Positions 36,860 through 49,363 of a DNA stretch of 64,000 nucleotides are shown one piece after another; position 1 is the stretch's first letter, and each line of letters opens with the position of its first letter. Source of the stretch: Leucaena leucocephala (taxonomy: Eukaryota > Streptophyta > Magnoliopsida > Fabales > Fabaceae); NCBI GenBank assembly GCA_037074615.1, contig CM073545.1:17874001-17938000 (forward strand). The letters are read 5' to 3'. A model generated the notes under the pieces. The model had not been told where the DNA came from. It made no database searches and saw nothing but the letters and a program-made list of their open reading frames with translations. The translations under genes and the position numbers were made by a program.

Positions 36860-37927
36860 TGAGTGAGTTGGCTTCGTCTTTTCTTTTGCTACATAAAACA
36901 ATAATGAATGGATGCCTCTATGAAGATTGAAGCCATGGGCACTGTCATGTCACTTTGAGCGCTATAAAACTAAAGTAAATTTATAATTTATAAAATAAAA
37001 TTAACAAAAGAAGGATTAGCATTAGACATGAAAAGTGATTTGTTGGGTAACAGATAAGGATAAAAGAATCTTTTTCCGTTAAACAGACAAAGATTTGAGA
37101 ATAATAAGAGCTGACAAACAGTCATATAAAATAGGAGAAGCTACTGTCAGTTGGGTGGTGCGCATAACACAATGGTTCCGTTGGTGTAAGGAAAAAAACA
37201 GTTAAACTTTCATATGATTCCTAAACACTAAACAACAATTTCATTGAACAGAAATCTAAGATATATAAGTCATTGTAATTTGTGCGTGTGGGTGTGTGTA
37301 ACAGTAACCGATGACAAGCCTATTCATGCGTTTTGGAAATGTTTGTCTTGGACATAGCATCGTCGGGATAACTAAAAGGTGATTAGTTTTATAATTAGTT
37401 CATTTCCATATATGCTGGGAATGGGATATATGCCAAGAGTTCAGAGCTGTATCAGAATCATCCAACATTTTAAACAATTTTTTTTTCCAAAATCATGATG
37501 AAGTCCGTAAAGCAAAATAAATGCTTCAGGGTACGATTAATTTTTTTTTATTAAAATCAGAGTACGGTTAATTAATACACCTAGTTGCAAGATTTATTTA
37601 TTATTTTACATTTTTTTTAAAAAAATCGTGATATTTATTTTTTACTATCTTACCGAATAAATTTGGAAACTTTTTTTTTTTCAAAAAAATTATCAAAGTA
37701 CTACTTGCTACTGAAATGGACTCAGATGTGAAAGATGGGCACGTAGTTGTGTTGATAATAATAATAATTGGCGGTGTTCCATATCTATTTTCCACATTAG
37801 GGCAGGGGCCAAAATCAGTTTCCACGTTCCACTATAAGATGACTAAACTGATTTTGTGACATGATTTCATTTTTCTCTACCTGTTTTTGTGGTTCCTTTT
37901 GTATCATTTCAGAAATGCTAAACACTT

Positions 37928-38030
37928 TATAGTCTAGTGATATAATTTTTTTTTTACAGGTGAGATATCACAAGTTTAATTCTATTTGTGAAACTGTTAG
38001 TGCCTACCCTTTCATTAAAAAAAAATAGAA
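37928..38030 (+). mobile_element. Possible short SINE remnant
   Basis: An A-box-like tagtctagtgatataa is followed by a B-box-like gagatatcacaagtttaattc and by an A run at 38019-38027. The distance between the boxes (about 30-40 bases) and the A tail fit a tRNA-derived SINE, but the copy is short and no target-site duplication was found. Confidence 0.35.
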
Positions 38031-39293
38031 CGGGGTGGGCAAATGGAGCTCCGATGGTCTAGTGGGATGGGTATACAAGTTGTAGGAACCACAGAATTGT
38101 GGGGAGAATGTGATAGAGGGGGAAAAGAGAGTGGTCCTAGAGTTTGATAAAGACGGGGCTCAGGTACCATAGTACTACAATAATCAAAGAGAGGGGTCAG
38201 CCACCACTTAACACCAATATGGAAACCAAGGGGAGGTGGTCCATTCTGCTGTGTGCTAACAAAATGCCAGATATTATACACCACTCCATAGATCCACTGC
38301 TTCTGTATAAACTGCAAGGTGTGCAATTCTCTGTTACTTTTCTCTCTCTTTTAAATTCTAACGAAAACAAAGAAGTGCCAAGAAATATTCTCTCGGCAGG
38401 GGCATTGAATTCAAGTTTCGAATTCACCCACTTCGGTCTCCATCAATTTCATGGCTCTGCCTCTGATCTTTCTGCCATGCCAGACTTTTCTTGAACTACA
38501 ACCTACTCTATTTATGGTAGGACCCTGTCGCTTCGGTTAATTACTCATCCCCAAGTGACAACAAAACAATATCTCAAGTACATCAGATTCTCCCTTTCTG
38601 AAAACTAATTAAAAATGCGTTTCTTCCTTGAATGAAGTATTCTTCAATTATGGGGAAAACAAGGGCCTGTGAGATTTTCCAGGAGATACAGAAGCTAGTT
38701 TTCACCAGTTTTTCTCCCTTGTGTTTGTTCTGCCACTATTACAAATATGAATTTTTCTGCCCACTATTGAAGACCAAAAGAAAGAGAATTTTCTCGGTTC
38801 GAGTAAAAGAATATCGTGTCTGATATATAGGCAGAACATCCTACAAACAATGAGCTCTTACTTGAAAGAGTAATACAATGATAACTGGGTTATTTGGATG
38901 AACACAAATGACAAACTGCAATAGATTGACATTCCACAACAGAATTCAAAATCTTGGTTCACAGGCTTCTAAAAACGAAACAAAATATGCTATTGAAGAA
39001 AAACTAAATCGTAAAAGTTAGTAAAACTCTCTTCCAGCCTGTGGGCAAGTTGGACGCTCACCTCTCAGCTGTGACTATGTTACACTCTTCCTCAGAACCC
39101 CATTCAGTTTTAAGTATCCCCTCAAATTCTTCCCAGCCGTAAACTCAATTAGTCTAAAACTTTTAAAAAAATATGCAAGACAAAAGAATGGTAACTTGTC
39201 AGGTATACTTGGAAGACTACGGTGGCAATAATGTTAATCCATAGTATCTAGCTTTAATAGGCTGTTCAAATCATGCGCTACTCTACCATTCGG

Positions 39294-42200
39294 TTATGCA
39301 TCTAAAACTCTTCTGTAGAAAAGAACATAAGCAGCTGAAGACTTTATCTTCTCTTGGCTGATGGGGTAAACATGGCTATCATCGAAGTCATACCATCGAT
39401 CACCACCGTGCTACATGAAATGCAAGATAAGAAAAGTATGAACATTACTATTGTATATAGCTTAATTTGTAACAATCTACAACCAAACAAAATTCCTTCC
39501 ACAGTTTGTTAATGATAATAGTAGCGCCAAGCCAACCAAAAAAGTGAAATTTCCAGATGGCATATAATAATCCACTATCTCAAAAAGTCAATTTGTCTCT
39601 ACTATTAGAAATATTGCCAACAGTTTAAAAGCATTTACCCTAAACATATTTAGGATAACTCTCACGTAGGTAATACTCGGGATTTTCTAGGAGTTCTTGA
39701 GCATTTTAATTATATTTTGCAGGCTTCATGTTGATCTATTGGTAAAAATATTATCTGCTTAGGGGAAAAAAAGTACTGGAAAAGAATAAGAACTTACATG
39801 AACAAATGCTGTATAATGACCACCTCCCATGCTTCCATAATGGTTACTGATTGCATAAAGCATGTAACGGTAAGAAGTCTTGTCATGGCCATGAGCAATA
39901 TAAGCTGACAAATCAAGATCATCGATGGGGAAGTCAACATATGTATCCAGCTTGTTCTTCATAAAGCGACTATATTGAAACCTTTTAAGATGAATAACCA
40001 AAATCTCAGGAAGTCTCCAAAGATCCAACTTCTTGCTAGCTTGACGATGCACTTTACAGCCAGGGCAGAACCTAACAATGCAGAAAACCAAACCTTATTA
40101 TTATTAATTCAGTTAGACTGGTTCCCAATAGGTATTATGCTCTGGACGGAATAAATTTTGATAATCACTCAAATTGGAAGACGTGGAGGTTATCTTAAAA
40201 AAGGGTCTGTCCTCAGTGTATGTGAAGTTCATATACAGAAGAAACAACAGATGGCCAGAAGTGGTTGAATAAAACATTACACATATTTACTGGCAAATGA
40301 TGTTTCATAAGATGCTATTGCAGCATAGAAATAAAATAAACTTTTATTAACTTTAGGTGCTGGGGAAAATGATTAATTTATGATTTGTTAATTGCATAAA
40401 AGTCCACATTAAGTAACTGCTGCCTATCAGTTTTTAATAGAGTACTAAAAAGTAATCAGAACGTCATGGAACAGAAGCAATGTAAAATTTTGGACTTAAT
40501 ACATGTATCCAATCATCACTTGAGAAAAAGCTAATTTTTGTTCTTATAAAAAATTAAAAAAGATTATTTTTTGCCTCTTCCAGACATAGAAGAGTAACAA
40601 CATGCAGCTCAAGGTTTAAGGTTCACTAACCACATATCTTCCGGTCCAAGTGGTTCCTCTTGCAAGAATGCTTCAAGGCATTTGTATAAAGAAACTGACT
40701 CTTGAGGCCTCTTCGCCAAAAAGCCTGGCTTGAAAACCTCAGGCAATAAACTAAAACCGCGTATGTCATATTGTTGAATCTGTTTATCTGACCAACTTAC
40801 AATCACATTCAACCGCCTTAACTCCTCTTTCATTGGGAATGGCTCGTCCATTAACATCTTGGAGCCTTTAACAACCCCCTTTTCATCTGTAAGGTAAAAC
40901 TCCAGTCCTCCATCAGGAGGTGGATCTGAATTATTTTCACTTGGACCTAAACTAGGAGTTATGACCCCCTCTATTCCAGCAGCCTCTTCAGTTTTCTTAG
41001 AGGTGTCAGAGCCTCCAAAGGCACCATCAGTTGATAATAGAAATGAATTGAGCAGCCTTAGATACAAATTGGAGAGATCGGATCCAGTTGTAATATTGCA
41101 AAACCTAGCTACAAGGGGAATTCCAAATGCCTTCCAATTTGAAGCCAATTTCCCATGGATATACTGCCTGACAATATTGGTAAACAGTGAATTTATACTA
41201 AGCCAAGGAAATGACAGGTGAAACAAAAGCCTTAAAGCATGCATATGTTTTTTTTTTGTGAGCAAAGCATGCATGTGTATGTTAATCATGTTTCTTTAAA
41301 GGCTTGTGAGATTTTAGTGGTGACAAGCAAGGTGCTGGTCTGGTTTTTCAGAAGATTGATGGGCTATTCCAATCATTTTAAACGACGGCTCATTAAAGAG
41401 AGTTTGATACAGACCAGCTCAAGAGAAATAATATCCTAACAGTCTAATTGTACCAGACAAGAAAAGCAACTTAAAGATCACCGATATTAATAGAAATATT
41501 GACTCACTCTTCCAACCGCTGATTTACAAAGACAACCAAAGGGCCATCCCTGACACCCTTCATAAATCGGTAAGCAACAAGTCGGTCCTCATCTCTGATT
41601 AACGATAACAAATCAGTTGATTCTTCAAGAAAACGTATGATGCGGTTGTTGTATATCTGTAACAAAACCCTAGTTTCAGATGCATAGTATTTGCACAGCA
41701 TTGGTCTATACTCAATATCCATAAAGGAAACTCAGTAAAGAAGAAGGAAAAGATTTCAAAGCTGAAACAAATATACCTCAGCTACTAATATGGTCTCATC
41801 GGGCCCCAAAGAACAAGCAACACTTAAAGCTCTGATCAGATCTTCAAATCTCCCATTTTTTGGGACAGAAACAGTGTATGTCGATAATTGAGTAATTCCT
41901 TCAGTGCTCATAACAGTTAAAGTCATAGTGCGCATAGTTGTCGAGGGTAGAGGTAATGATAAGTACATGAATGGATCAAATGTGACAGAGACCTTTCTAC
42001 ATGCAGGACAAACTAATGTTGATTTATATTGTCCCTGAATAAAATGATGCATGTGATCAGGCAAAATGGTAAACAAAGCCGTCATTAGGAAGAATGGAAC
42101 AAATAGATTAGTTCTCCAGAACACAAAAGAAGAGAACAAATTTCAATCTGTTTTATTAGAATTACAGTAAGTAGATACCAAAATTCGATTTGGGCTATCT

Positions 42201-45200
42201 TTACTAAGTATTTTATCTTTCTATGGGCATGTCAGGTTGGAGGGAGAGAGATGAATGGGGCAGGGTGGATTATAATGCAATATCCATCTCTGTTATTATT
42301 ACTCAACAGTACTTTTTTTTTATTCTCTTTTCTAAAGCAGGGGCCTGAGTGTCATTTTTTCTCCACTTTATTCACCTTTTTCATTCCATTATACCTTCTC
42401 AACACCTTGGACCAAATGTAACCTTACTTTCTGATCCCTTTCAATCAAGAAAACCAAGGGAAAGCAAAGAATAAGGTGCTGTGATGGAAGAAAACCACTC
42501 TTTAGATTATTTTAAAATATCTAACAGGTTTTCCTATTATTAACTACTTTTACAATTGCCAAAATTTTGATCACTTAAAGGAAGTTTTTATACAAGTTAA
42601 CGTAGATTTTCCAAAGTAAATATGACATTTAAATCATATAATTGAAATAACTTACAAATATGGTAGTGAATAACCATCCTATAATGCCTCATGGGAAACA
42701 AAATATTTAACATGGCAGGAATAAAGGCCTCATAATTACTTATAGCCAATTGCTGACACCAGAGTAAAATTATCAAGTAATTTCCTACGTTAGACTTAAA
42801 ACATTTCTCAGCAAATCCTTGATGTGGTAAAAAACTAATGCAATTGCGTAGGATGAGATGGGAACATACCTGGCACACATCAACAATGATAGAGTCATTG
42901 CGCGCCAAATGATTATGCCAATATTCATCAGCTACCTCTTCATCTGGTCGATTATCTCCATCCTTGGCTTCTACATAAGGCTTGCATTTAACACGATTCA
43001 GATCTTCATGGAGCCCATCCAATAAAAAAGCCAAAAGCTCCTGTAGGATAAAAGATCATAACAATGGAAGGTTGAGTAAGACCTAAACCCTAAGTTAAAA
43101 CCCTAATAGAGAATGAAAGAAAGAACAAGATGCACTGACCTGGGAATCATGTTGATTAAATCCACTGAACTGAGGTGCAAATCGAGCAAGCTTTGATTTG
43201 AACGTTCTTGGTGCCACTGGACTTGCTCCAGGAGCCCATAACTTTCTTATTAAATCTCCAAAAGCCAAAGCTATCTCGCCCTGGCGAAGACAAAAATATA
43301 CCAAGAAATGAATAAAAAAGGAAAATGCCACAGACATGCTCAAAAATATCAATCTAAAGTAAAAGGAAGGCACTAGACATACATCCATTCCCAATGGGTT
43401 ATCATGATTTATTTCTCTACCATAATCTCCAAGAAAATAATCAACAATCTTTGGTGTGTGCGCCAAGCACTGGAGTGCACTATTCATGAAGCAAGTATTT
43501 CCTAGGTTTTGTAATCCGGTTAATCCCAAGGAACCAGCTTCACTAGGGCTTGAAGAGAAGGTCCAATAATTGGTATGAGTGTGATTAGAATTCATAATGC
43601 TGGCACTTCCATTCATCTTCAGTGAAGTACCACCAGAAAAACTGGCAGTTCGTTTCATTGAATCTGACAACCCATAAACTTGCAACTCCAGCAAAATCTG
43701 TATATCATTTAGAGCCACACATCAATAAGGAACACAAGGTGTCCAATCACAGCTTATGATTCAAACTCAAGCCATTTTCATAATTCATAGTCATTGTATT
43801 TTCCCTAGCCAAGACGTAAAAGAGTAGTGATAATAGCAAATATATGATAGAAATTAACATTTGAAGCATGCAAAACATAAAAGTAATTGACTTCATGAAA
43901 TTATTGTTTTCCTCCTTTCACATTCAGCATAAGTTGATAAATCATAAAACTACAGTTACTGATCAATGAATTTTCATCTCCAAATCTAATTCAGGCCACA
44001 TTGACATAGAAGCAGCAACCCAAAAATTAACAACTACAATTACTAACAAAAAACCAGTGAGAGGATTCCCCCCCCCCCCGCTTTTTATAGGGACAGCCTT
44101 AAGATACTACCTAGGTTATTAACAAAACTTGTGGTAACTAGTTGCCTAAACACATATCTGACCACGTCTGAATCAACCCAATGGGTCTGAACTCAAACAG
44201 AGATGTCCTTCACATGAAGGGAATGAGATTGATAGAGTTGTCATTCATCAAAGCAAGAAATGCAAATGCCACATGTCATTATGACAATACTGATATGCCA
44301 CAAATATATGCACTCATAAAGTTCCTCCAAATCTCCCAATTGTATGTAATGAACTAGAAAATGAATCCTAGAGGAGGATCAATGTAGGAAAACACTAAAA
44401 GTGCATCAGAACTTGTGATATTAAACCTTCATGGCTTTCTTCTGCAGAAATTTCAAACTAACAGTCTCCAACAGTCAACATATTTAAAAACATTGGTGCC
44501 TTATTTAATAGCTTGCTAAATTACCAAAGGGGTGTAGCACAAACTAACACCCCTTTCTGACATTGGGAATAACTTAAAAGAAATTCTGAAATATGATAAT
44601 TAAAAAAGCATAAACACAGAATGTCGCTCTTAAAAACACTCTATTACTTACCTCTTGATCAGACTGTCTTTGACAGTCCTTTGGGACCTTACTATTGTCA
44701 TTCAAAAGAAACAAGGTTGTCTGACCTGAAAAGTCCCAAATGCGTAACTGCAATTACAGGTTAAAATGTTATCCCTCTCTTGCAGTTATAGAAGCCTTGT
44801 TATACAAAGATTTTCTTCAATAATTAAAACTGTAGACAGAATATTTCATTACCATCTCTGAATCCATACAGAATATCTTACAGGATCTTTTGAAGAGCTC
44901 AATTGTATTGTCCTAGGAAGAATGAAGAAATGGAAAAACATCTCAGAACTCAAAGAAATTAAAAAGGAAAAAGAACACTTTAACAATGGCATCCATGATT
45001 CACCAATAATAAGTGAATATAAAATAAATCGTAAATGATCAAACTACCCAAAAATGATAACATATTTCAGTTGTGTTCACTGTTTCCTTAAAACTGAAAA
45101 CCAGAAACCCACCAAACATCCTGATGCACTGAATAAGATGACATGATCAATTTTAGACAGTAAATGTTCCAGTAGAGATATCATCATTTCAAATCATATT

Positions 45201-46509
45201 TTAATGAATTACAAAAACCACGTTTACATCATAGGTTCATCACATGTATTAATCTCCTCTAACATTTCATGAAAAACTATGCTGACAGAATTAGATCGGA
45301 TACAGGAGGCTGATCAATCCAAACGCATCTCCACTAACTACAGCACTTCTTAGACAAGAACAATGGCAGAGAGGTAGGGAAGGAGACTAACCTTTTTGCT
45401 TATCCTTACTCCCAATGAGTTTGTTTCCCTCTGAACAGAAAGCCTGAGCTGTAATGGATAGACATCTGCCATATCATCTTCTGTAGCTGAAAAGGTTTTA
45501 CCATCCTTCGTTGGATTTTTTGAATCACTATGCCTAATGAAATTTCAAAGCATGTGGTAGGGAATGTGTTAGCGAACTTAGTACTCTAAATACTAGAAAA
45601 CTTTCATCAGTTTCATCAAGGGACATGAACCACTTCTAATCTCTAATAAACAAAAAATTCATGATGTTTCAATAAAAGAACATTAAAGAAAGCAGCACTA
45701 GCCCATTTATTTATACAACTATACCATTCACTACTCGAAATTCTATATTAAGTATGGAATATAGACACTTCAAGACAAATTATTGGTGTCAGAAATCATG
45801 CGTGTCATTTTCTTTCAACTTACAGATCCTTAATGATTCTAGCAAGCAACCCCATTTCCGTACAAAAATCTCTGACCTGATTCATTCACTGGCTCATTGA
45901 ATTACTGGAAAACTATTTGTTCAAAAAAAAATTAAGATCCTGTTAATAAATACAAAGGTCTCCCTCACATATGTGGAAGAACAAAAGAAATACATCATGT
46001 CATAGAAAAGAAGGAATTATTGAAACAGCTACAAAAAGGTAATGACAGTTATGTGAAATTGTCAACTAAAAATCCCAATCAGATCAACATACACGCCATT
46101 TTATGACTGATTAGTCAAATACTACCATGCATGTTGTGGCTTCAAATCAGATGGCAAATCACTTACTATCCCAATTTGATCTTAAATTTAATGGAATCAT
46201 AATCAAAGATGACTTTGCCTAGGAATTCAGTGAGAGTGATACAAAGGAGATTCATCAGTTATACACGGAATGGGAGAACTGTTAAGATGGCATAAACACA
46301 AATCAGCAACATAAACCATAATTTTAAAAACCTACGAGAACTTCACACACCAGATTCAGAGTTAAACCAACAATCTAAATTGCCCAGAGTTAATGGGACT
46401 AAAACTAAAGGCTCAGTCAAATACTTGCACCAGTTTACTTTCCACCTAAAACATCGCACAGCTTTAATACAACCATCGCTCTAGACACACGTGCAATCTT
46501 CAAAACAAC

Positions 46510-46541
<32 letters not shown>

Positions 46542-47290
46542 TGGAAGGAATTAAGTTTAAGCCACTCACCACTTCAGTGCCTGCAACCACATATCCCCAG
46601 GCACCAAAGCAAAGTCCCGCCCGGACACTCCCGCTTCACCATCTTCACGATTCTGGGTTGAATCATCCTCTCTCCTAAGATTGAATACAAGATCCGAGTT
46701 GAAAATGTTATTGATTATCTTCATAGGACCGGCATAGGATGAACATGGAAAAGCCGTATACAAGATCCCTCTCTTCCCATCCGAATCTCCAGGAATTGAA
46801 TCCTGCGCATCCTTCCACCACCTGAAACACGCAAGTCACCGGTAACCACTCTATTGATACATTCAATAAATATCTGCCAATGCAGATAAAGCCAGATCGG
46901 TATAAAAGTAAAAGTAAAGCAGAAAACCAATACACTGGCTGATAGTGAATAGTGAAAAGATACAAAACTGATAAATAGAGGCAAGCAATTAAGAAGAAGC
47001 TTGATTTCTTTTGATTGTTTTCGTTTGGCAGTTAATCATCCAATTAGAATAGCCATTCTCAAACTCGCTTTCACTTATTGGGATTTATGTGCAATTTATT
47101 GACAACACTATAATACGAAAGTTAAAATTTAGTTCAGATTCGAAGAAGTTGGTGAGAAAAGTCAAGAATTGAAGTGACAAAGGAGTGAATCTGGAGAGCG
47201 AAGAGACCTGTAAGGAACGAAGTAGACTCGTTGGTCGTTGTCTTCAGGACGTTGAGTGTTATCGGAGAAATCTTCGGAGGTGCTGTCCAT
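39294..47290 (-). CDS. UBP8: Ubiquitin-specific protease, UBP8 type
   Basis: Cysteine protease of the USP/C19 family that removes ubiquitin from proteins. Thirteen coding exons (high to low): 47290-47208, 46821-46570, 45533-45392, 44912-44853, 44747-44652, 43697-43383, 43280-43140, 43040-42870, 42034-41777, 41656-41508, 41167-40631, 40071-39798, 39410-39294. They sum to 864 residues; Arabidopsis UBP8 is about 871. The N-terminal region (RVYFVPYRWWKDAQ, ALVPGDMWLQALKWH) is the DUSP-like part of the UBP5/8/9/10/11 group. The Cys box is GLQNLGNTCFMNS with catalytic Cys280. The His box is SMGGGHYTAFVH with His820, followed by WYDFDDSHV with the third catalytic Asp. Two CxxC pairs (CPAC in exon 9, CPGC in exon 12) form the usual USP zinc ribbon. 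Between them lies a long insert, part of it acidic or serine-rich. All catalytic positions are intact. Confidence 0.95.
42220..42425. repeat. Possible MITE remnant in UBP8 intron 8
   Basis: The 835-base intron 42035-42869 contains a block rich in GGGA/GGGG at its left (ggttggagggagagagatg) that ends near 42425 with gaccaaatgtaacctta. That end resembles the block in RFC1 intron 11 at about 14108-14125. Both lie inside introns. Boundaries and duplications could not be settled by eye. Confidence 0.3.
46510..46541. repeat. (GA)n microsatellite, UBP8 intron 2
   Basis: About 15 GA units with one GC interruption, about 30 bases downstream of the intron 2 donor of the minus-strand gene. Confidence 0.95.
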
Positions 47291-47458
47291 CGCAGAGAGA
47301 GAGGGATTTAGGAATTGCTTGGGAAAATGCAGATCATTTCAAGACACAAGGAGAGAGAAAGCAGACAATGGCGGATTTGCAGAGAAACAAGTGGAGCTTT
47401 TCTGTGAAGAGGATGCACGGAGGGGAAAATATATCGATTGACGATAAGTAAAACTTCG

Positions 47459-47500
<42 letters not shown>
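47459..47500. repeat. (AT)n microsatellite in the UBP8 promoter region
   Basis: About 21 AT units, 169-210 bases upstream of the UBP8 ATG. Its position in the promoter means that length variation could affect transcription; that is an inference. Confidence 0.95.
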
Positions 47501-47502
<2 letters not shown>

Positions 47503-48120
47503 AAAAATTGAAAATTTTCAAGTTGCCCATGAATGGAATTACGTGTATTTTCTTACCTTCTTTTTCATGGGATCTCACTTGTACTTCCAATTTTAATACT
47601 GCAATTAACATGTTCAAAATATAAATTTAAAAAAATATATAAGTTCAGTCCATATTCCTCTGATATTACTGAACATAATTACTCGTATTATTTATCAACT
47701 TTTGTTCGATTGCATATAAGTTTTTTAAATTTGAAAATTCTATACATTTTCTTAGGTTATATCTAGTTTTGTTAGAATTATGTTTATATCTTGTGCCAAA
47801 AAATTTATACTTATATTAGCAAATCCTGCAAAAATTTCATTAATTTTAACAAGTATTTATATTTTTATTCACACTTTTAATTCATAATGCCTAAATAATT
47901 CTATGCTTAAAAGAAACTATTGCCATTGTTAATAGTACTGAACATATATTTTTTCTTTTAATACAAAGTATTAGACGTATTTAAATTTTGTGCCTATTCA
48001 CGTTTTTAAAAACTTACATACTTATTATTCTAATATTCTTAGACATCAATTGATATGATTTAAACGTATTATATATATGTTTTTGGCCAAAATGTTTAAT
48101 ATATTTTAAAGTTTGTTGAT

Positions 48121-48298
48121 TTTTTTTTTATTATCCATCCGATTTACCGGAGCTTTACCTAGGATCTGACCCGCGTCGCGTACCTAGCTATAGTGAATAA
48201 GTCTCCCAATGAAAATTTTCTGCATACGCCAAGGATCGAACTCAAGACCTCACTTAAATAATATCAAATCGCTTACCACTCAGACTAACTCTCATTAG
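48121..48298 (-). mobile_element. Complete SINE with 14-bp target-site duplication
   Basis: Read on the minus strand, the element begins with gagagttagtctgagtggta (pol III A box) and carries gtcttgagttcgatcc (B box) about 50 bases from its start. It ends after about 178 bases in an A-rich tail (the T run at 48121-48130 on +). The sequence TAAAGTTTGTTGAT occurs directly before it (48107-48120) and directly after it (48299-48312). This is a perfect 14-base target-site duplication, which shows retrotransposition and sets both boundaries. The intact duplication suggests a fairly recent insertion. The SINE family name is not known to me. Confidence 0.9.
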
Positions 48299-49363
48299 TA
48301 AAGTTTGTTGATGTTATTTGTATAACCGATGACATGAAAAACGTTCATGCATTAGGACAATGCGGTAATGATAAGCATTTTTAACAGCATAGATAAGAAA
48401 ATCAAAACCAACAATCAAGTCGATTCTCTGGCCAAAAAAAAAAAAAAAGTCAATCCGGTGCATTTATGAGAAAATAAATGTTGTTTTAAAACTCTGTCCT
48501 TTTCTTATTGCTAATAAATATTTATGTGTGTAACATTTAATCCAGAAAATTAAATTAATTCCTCTTCTATCCAATAAATTGTCATATGAAGAGCTAAATA
48601 CATATTACTGCACATAAAAAATCTGCTTTTAAAAATAAAAACAAACAGGCCTTAACTTGGGAAGGAAAGATTGAACGATTCTCATTAGCGTTGGCAGTTA
48701 AAACAGCCCAGTTTCCCGCAAATAGAGTTTGTTTCCATTTGTTTAGACTAGAAGAGTATTCTCCTCCCATCAAACATGGGACTTTGGAATCTTCTTGATA
48801 ACTTAATTGATTCGATGCTTCTTATGTTTAACCTTTTACACAGCCTGAGGTCATAGCTTTTCATCCAATATATATCATTATATAGATCAAAACTTTTTTA
48901 ACAATTTTAAATTAATAATATTTAATTTAATATACGACGTTAATTAGTCTTCTAAAACATCTTCGTTTGATCAAGATAATATCATACACTTTTTACGAAG
49001 TCAACAAATAAATGTACAAAAACCAACGAATGTAAAGTAGAAAAAACATGCATCTAATGTTTCAAAGAATAACCCTGCATTTCACTCAAAAGGATAACTG
49101 CGTTGCATTCTAATCTCCTGACCAGACAAAAACCAAAAATCTAGTTGTCTTTCGGATCTAGCAAAATAAATATTTTGACGTCAAAATTGACTAAAATAAA
49201 TTCCCCAAGGATTATTATTATGTTTTCACAGCTTGATTTATATAGAGCTAACCTGAAATCCTAATTGTGGGAAAGAAATATGTATGATACAGTTTCGTAG
49301 ACACAGATCATTGAGCATCACTGATACATCTATATAAGCAGTTTAATTTGAACCTACAGCAAC

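Larger units (their letters stand above)
34393..39293. other. 4.9-kb convergent intergenic region between YABBY2 and UBP8
   Basis: This holds the 3' ends of the two convergent genes, an 11-base G run (34518-34528), (AT)n at 35302-35333, (GA)n at 36829-36854, a C run near 36406, and possible small mobile-element remnants (for example 37928-38030). ORFs in this stretch are short, AT-rich or low-complexity, and none has a recognisable domain. Confidence 0.5.
47291..49363. other. 2-kb intergenic region upstream of UBP8
   Basis: This holds the UBP8 5' region (47291-47450), a 42-base AT array at 47459-47500, a complete SINE at 48121-48298, and the 3' region of the coiled-coil gene. The ORFs on + at 47185-47451 overlap UBP8 exon 1 in antisense and are not believed. 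Confidence 0.55.

Noticed and set aside
38015..38494. Overlapping ORFs of 76-116 residues on both strands
   Set aside because: No domain, no plausible splice partners, and both strands open over the same bases; treated as chance.
47185..47451. Plus-strand ORF of 88 residues over the UBP8 start
   Set aside because: Antisense shadow of UBP8 exon 1 and leader.
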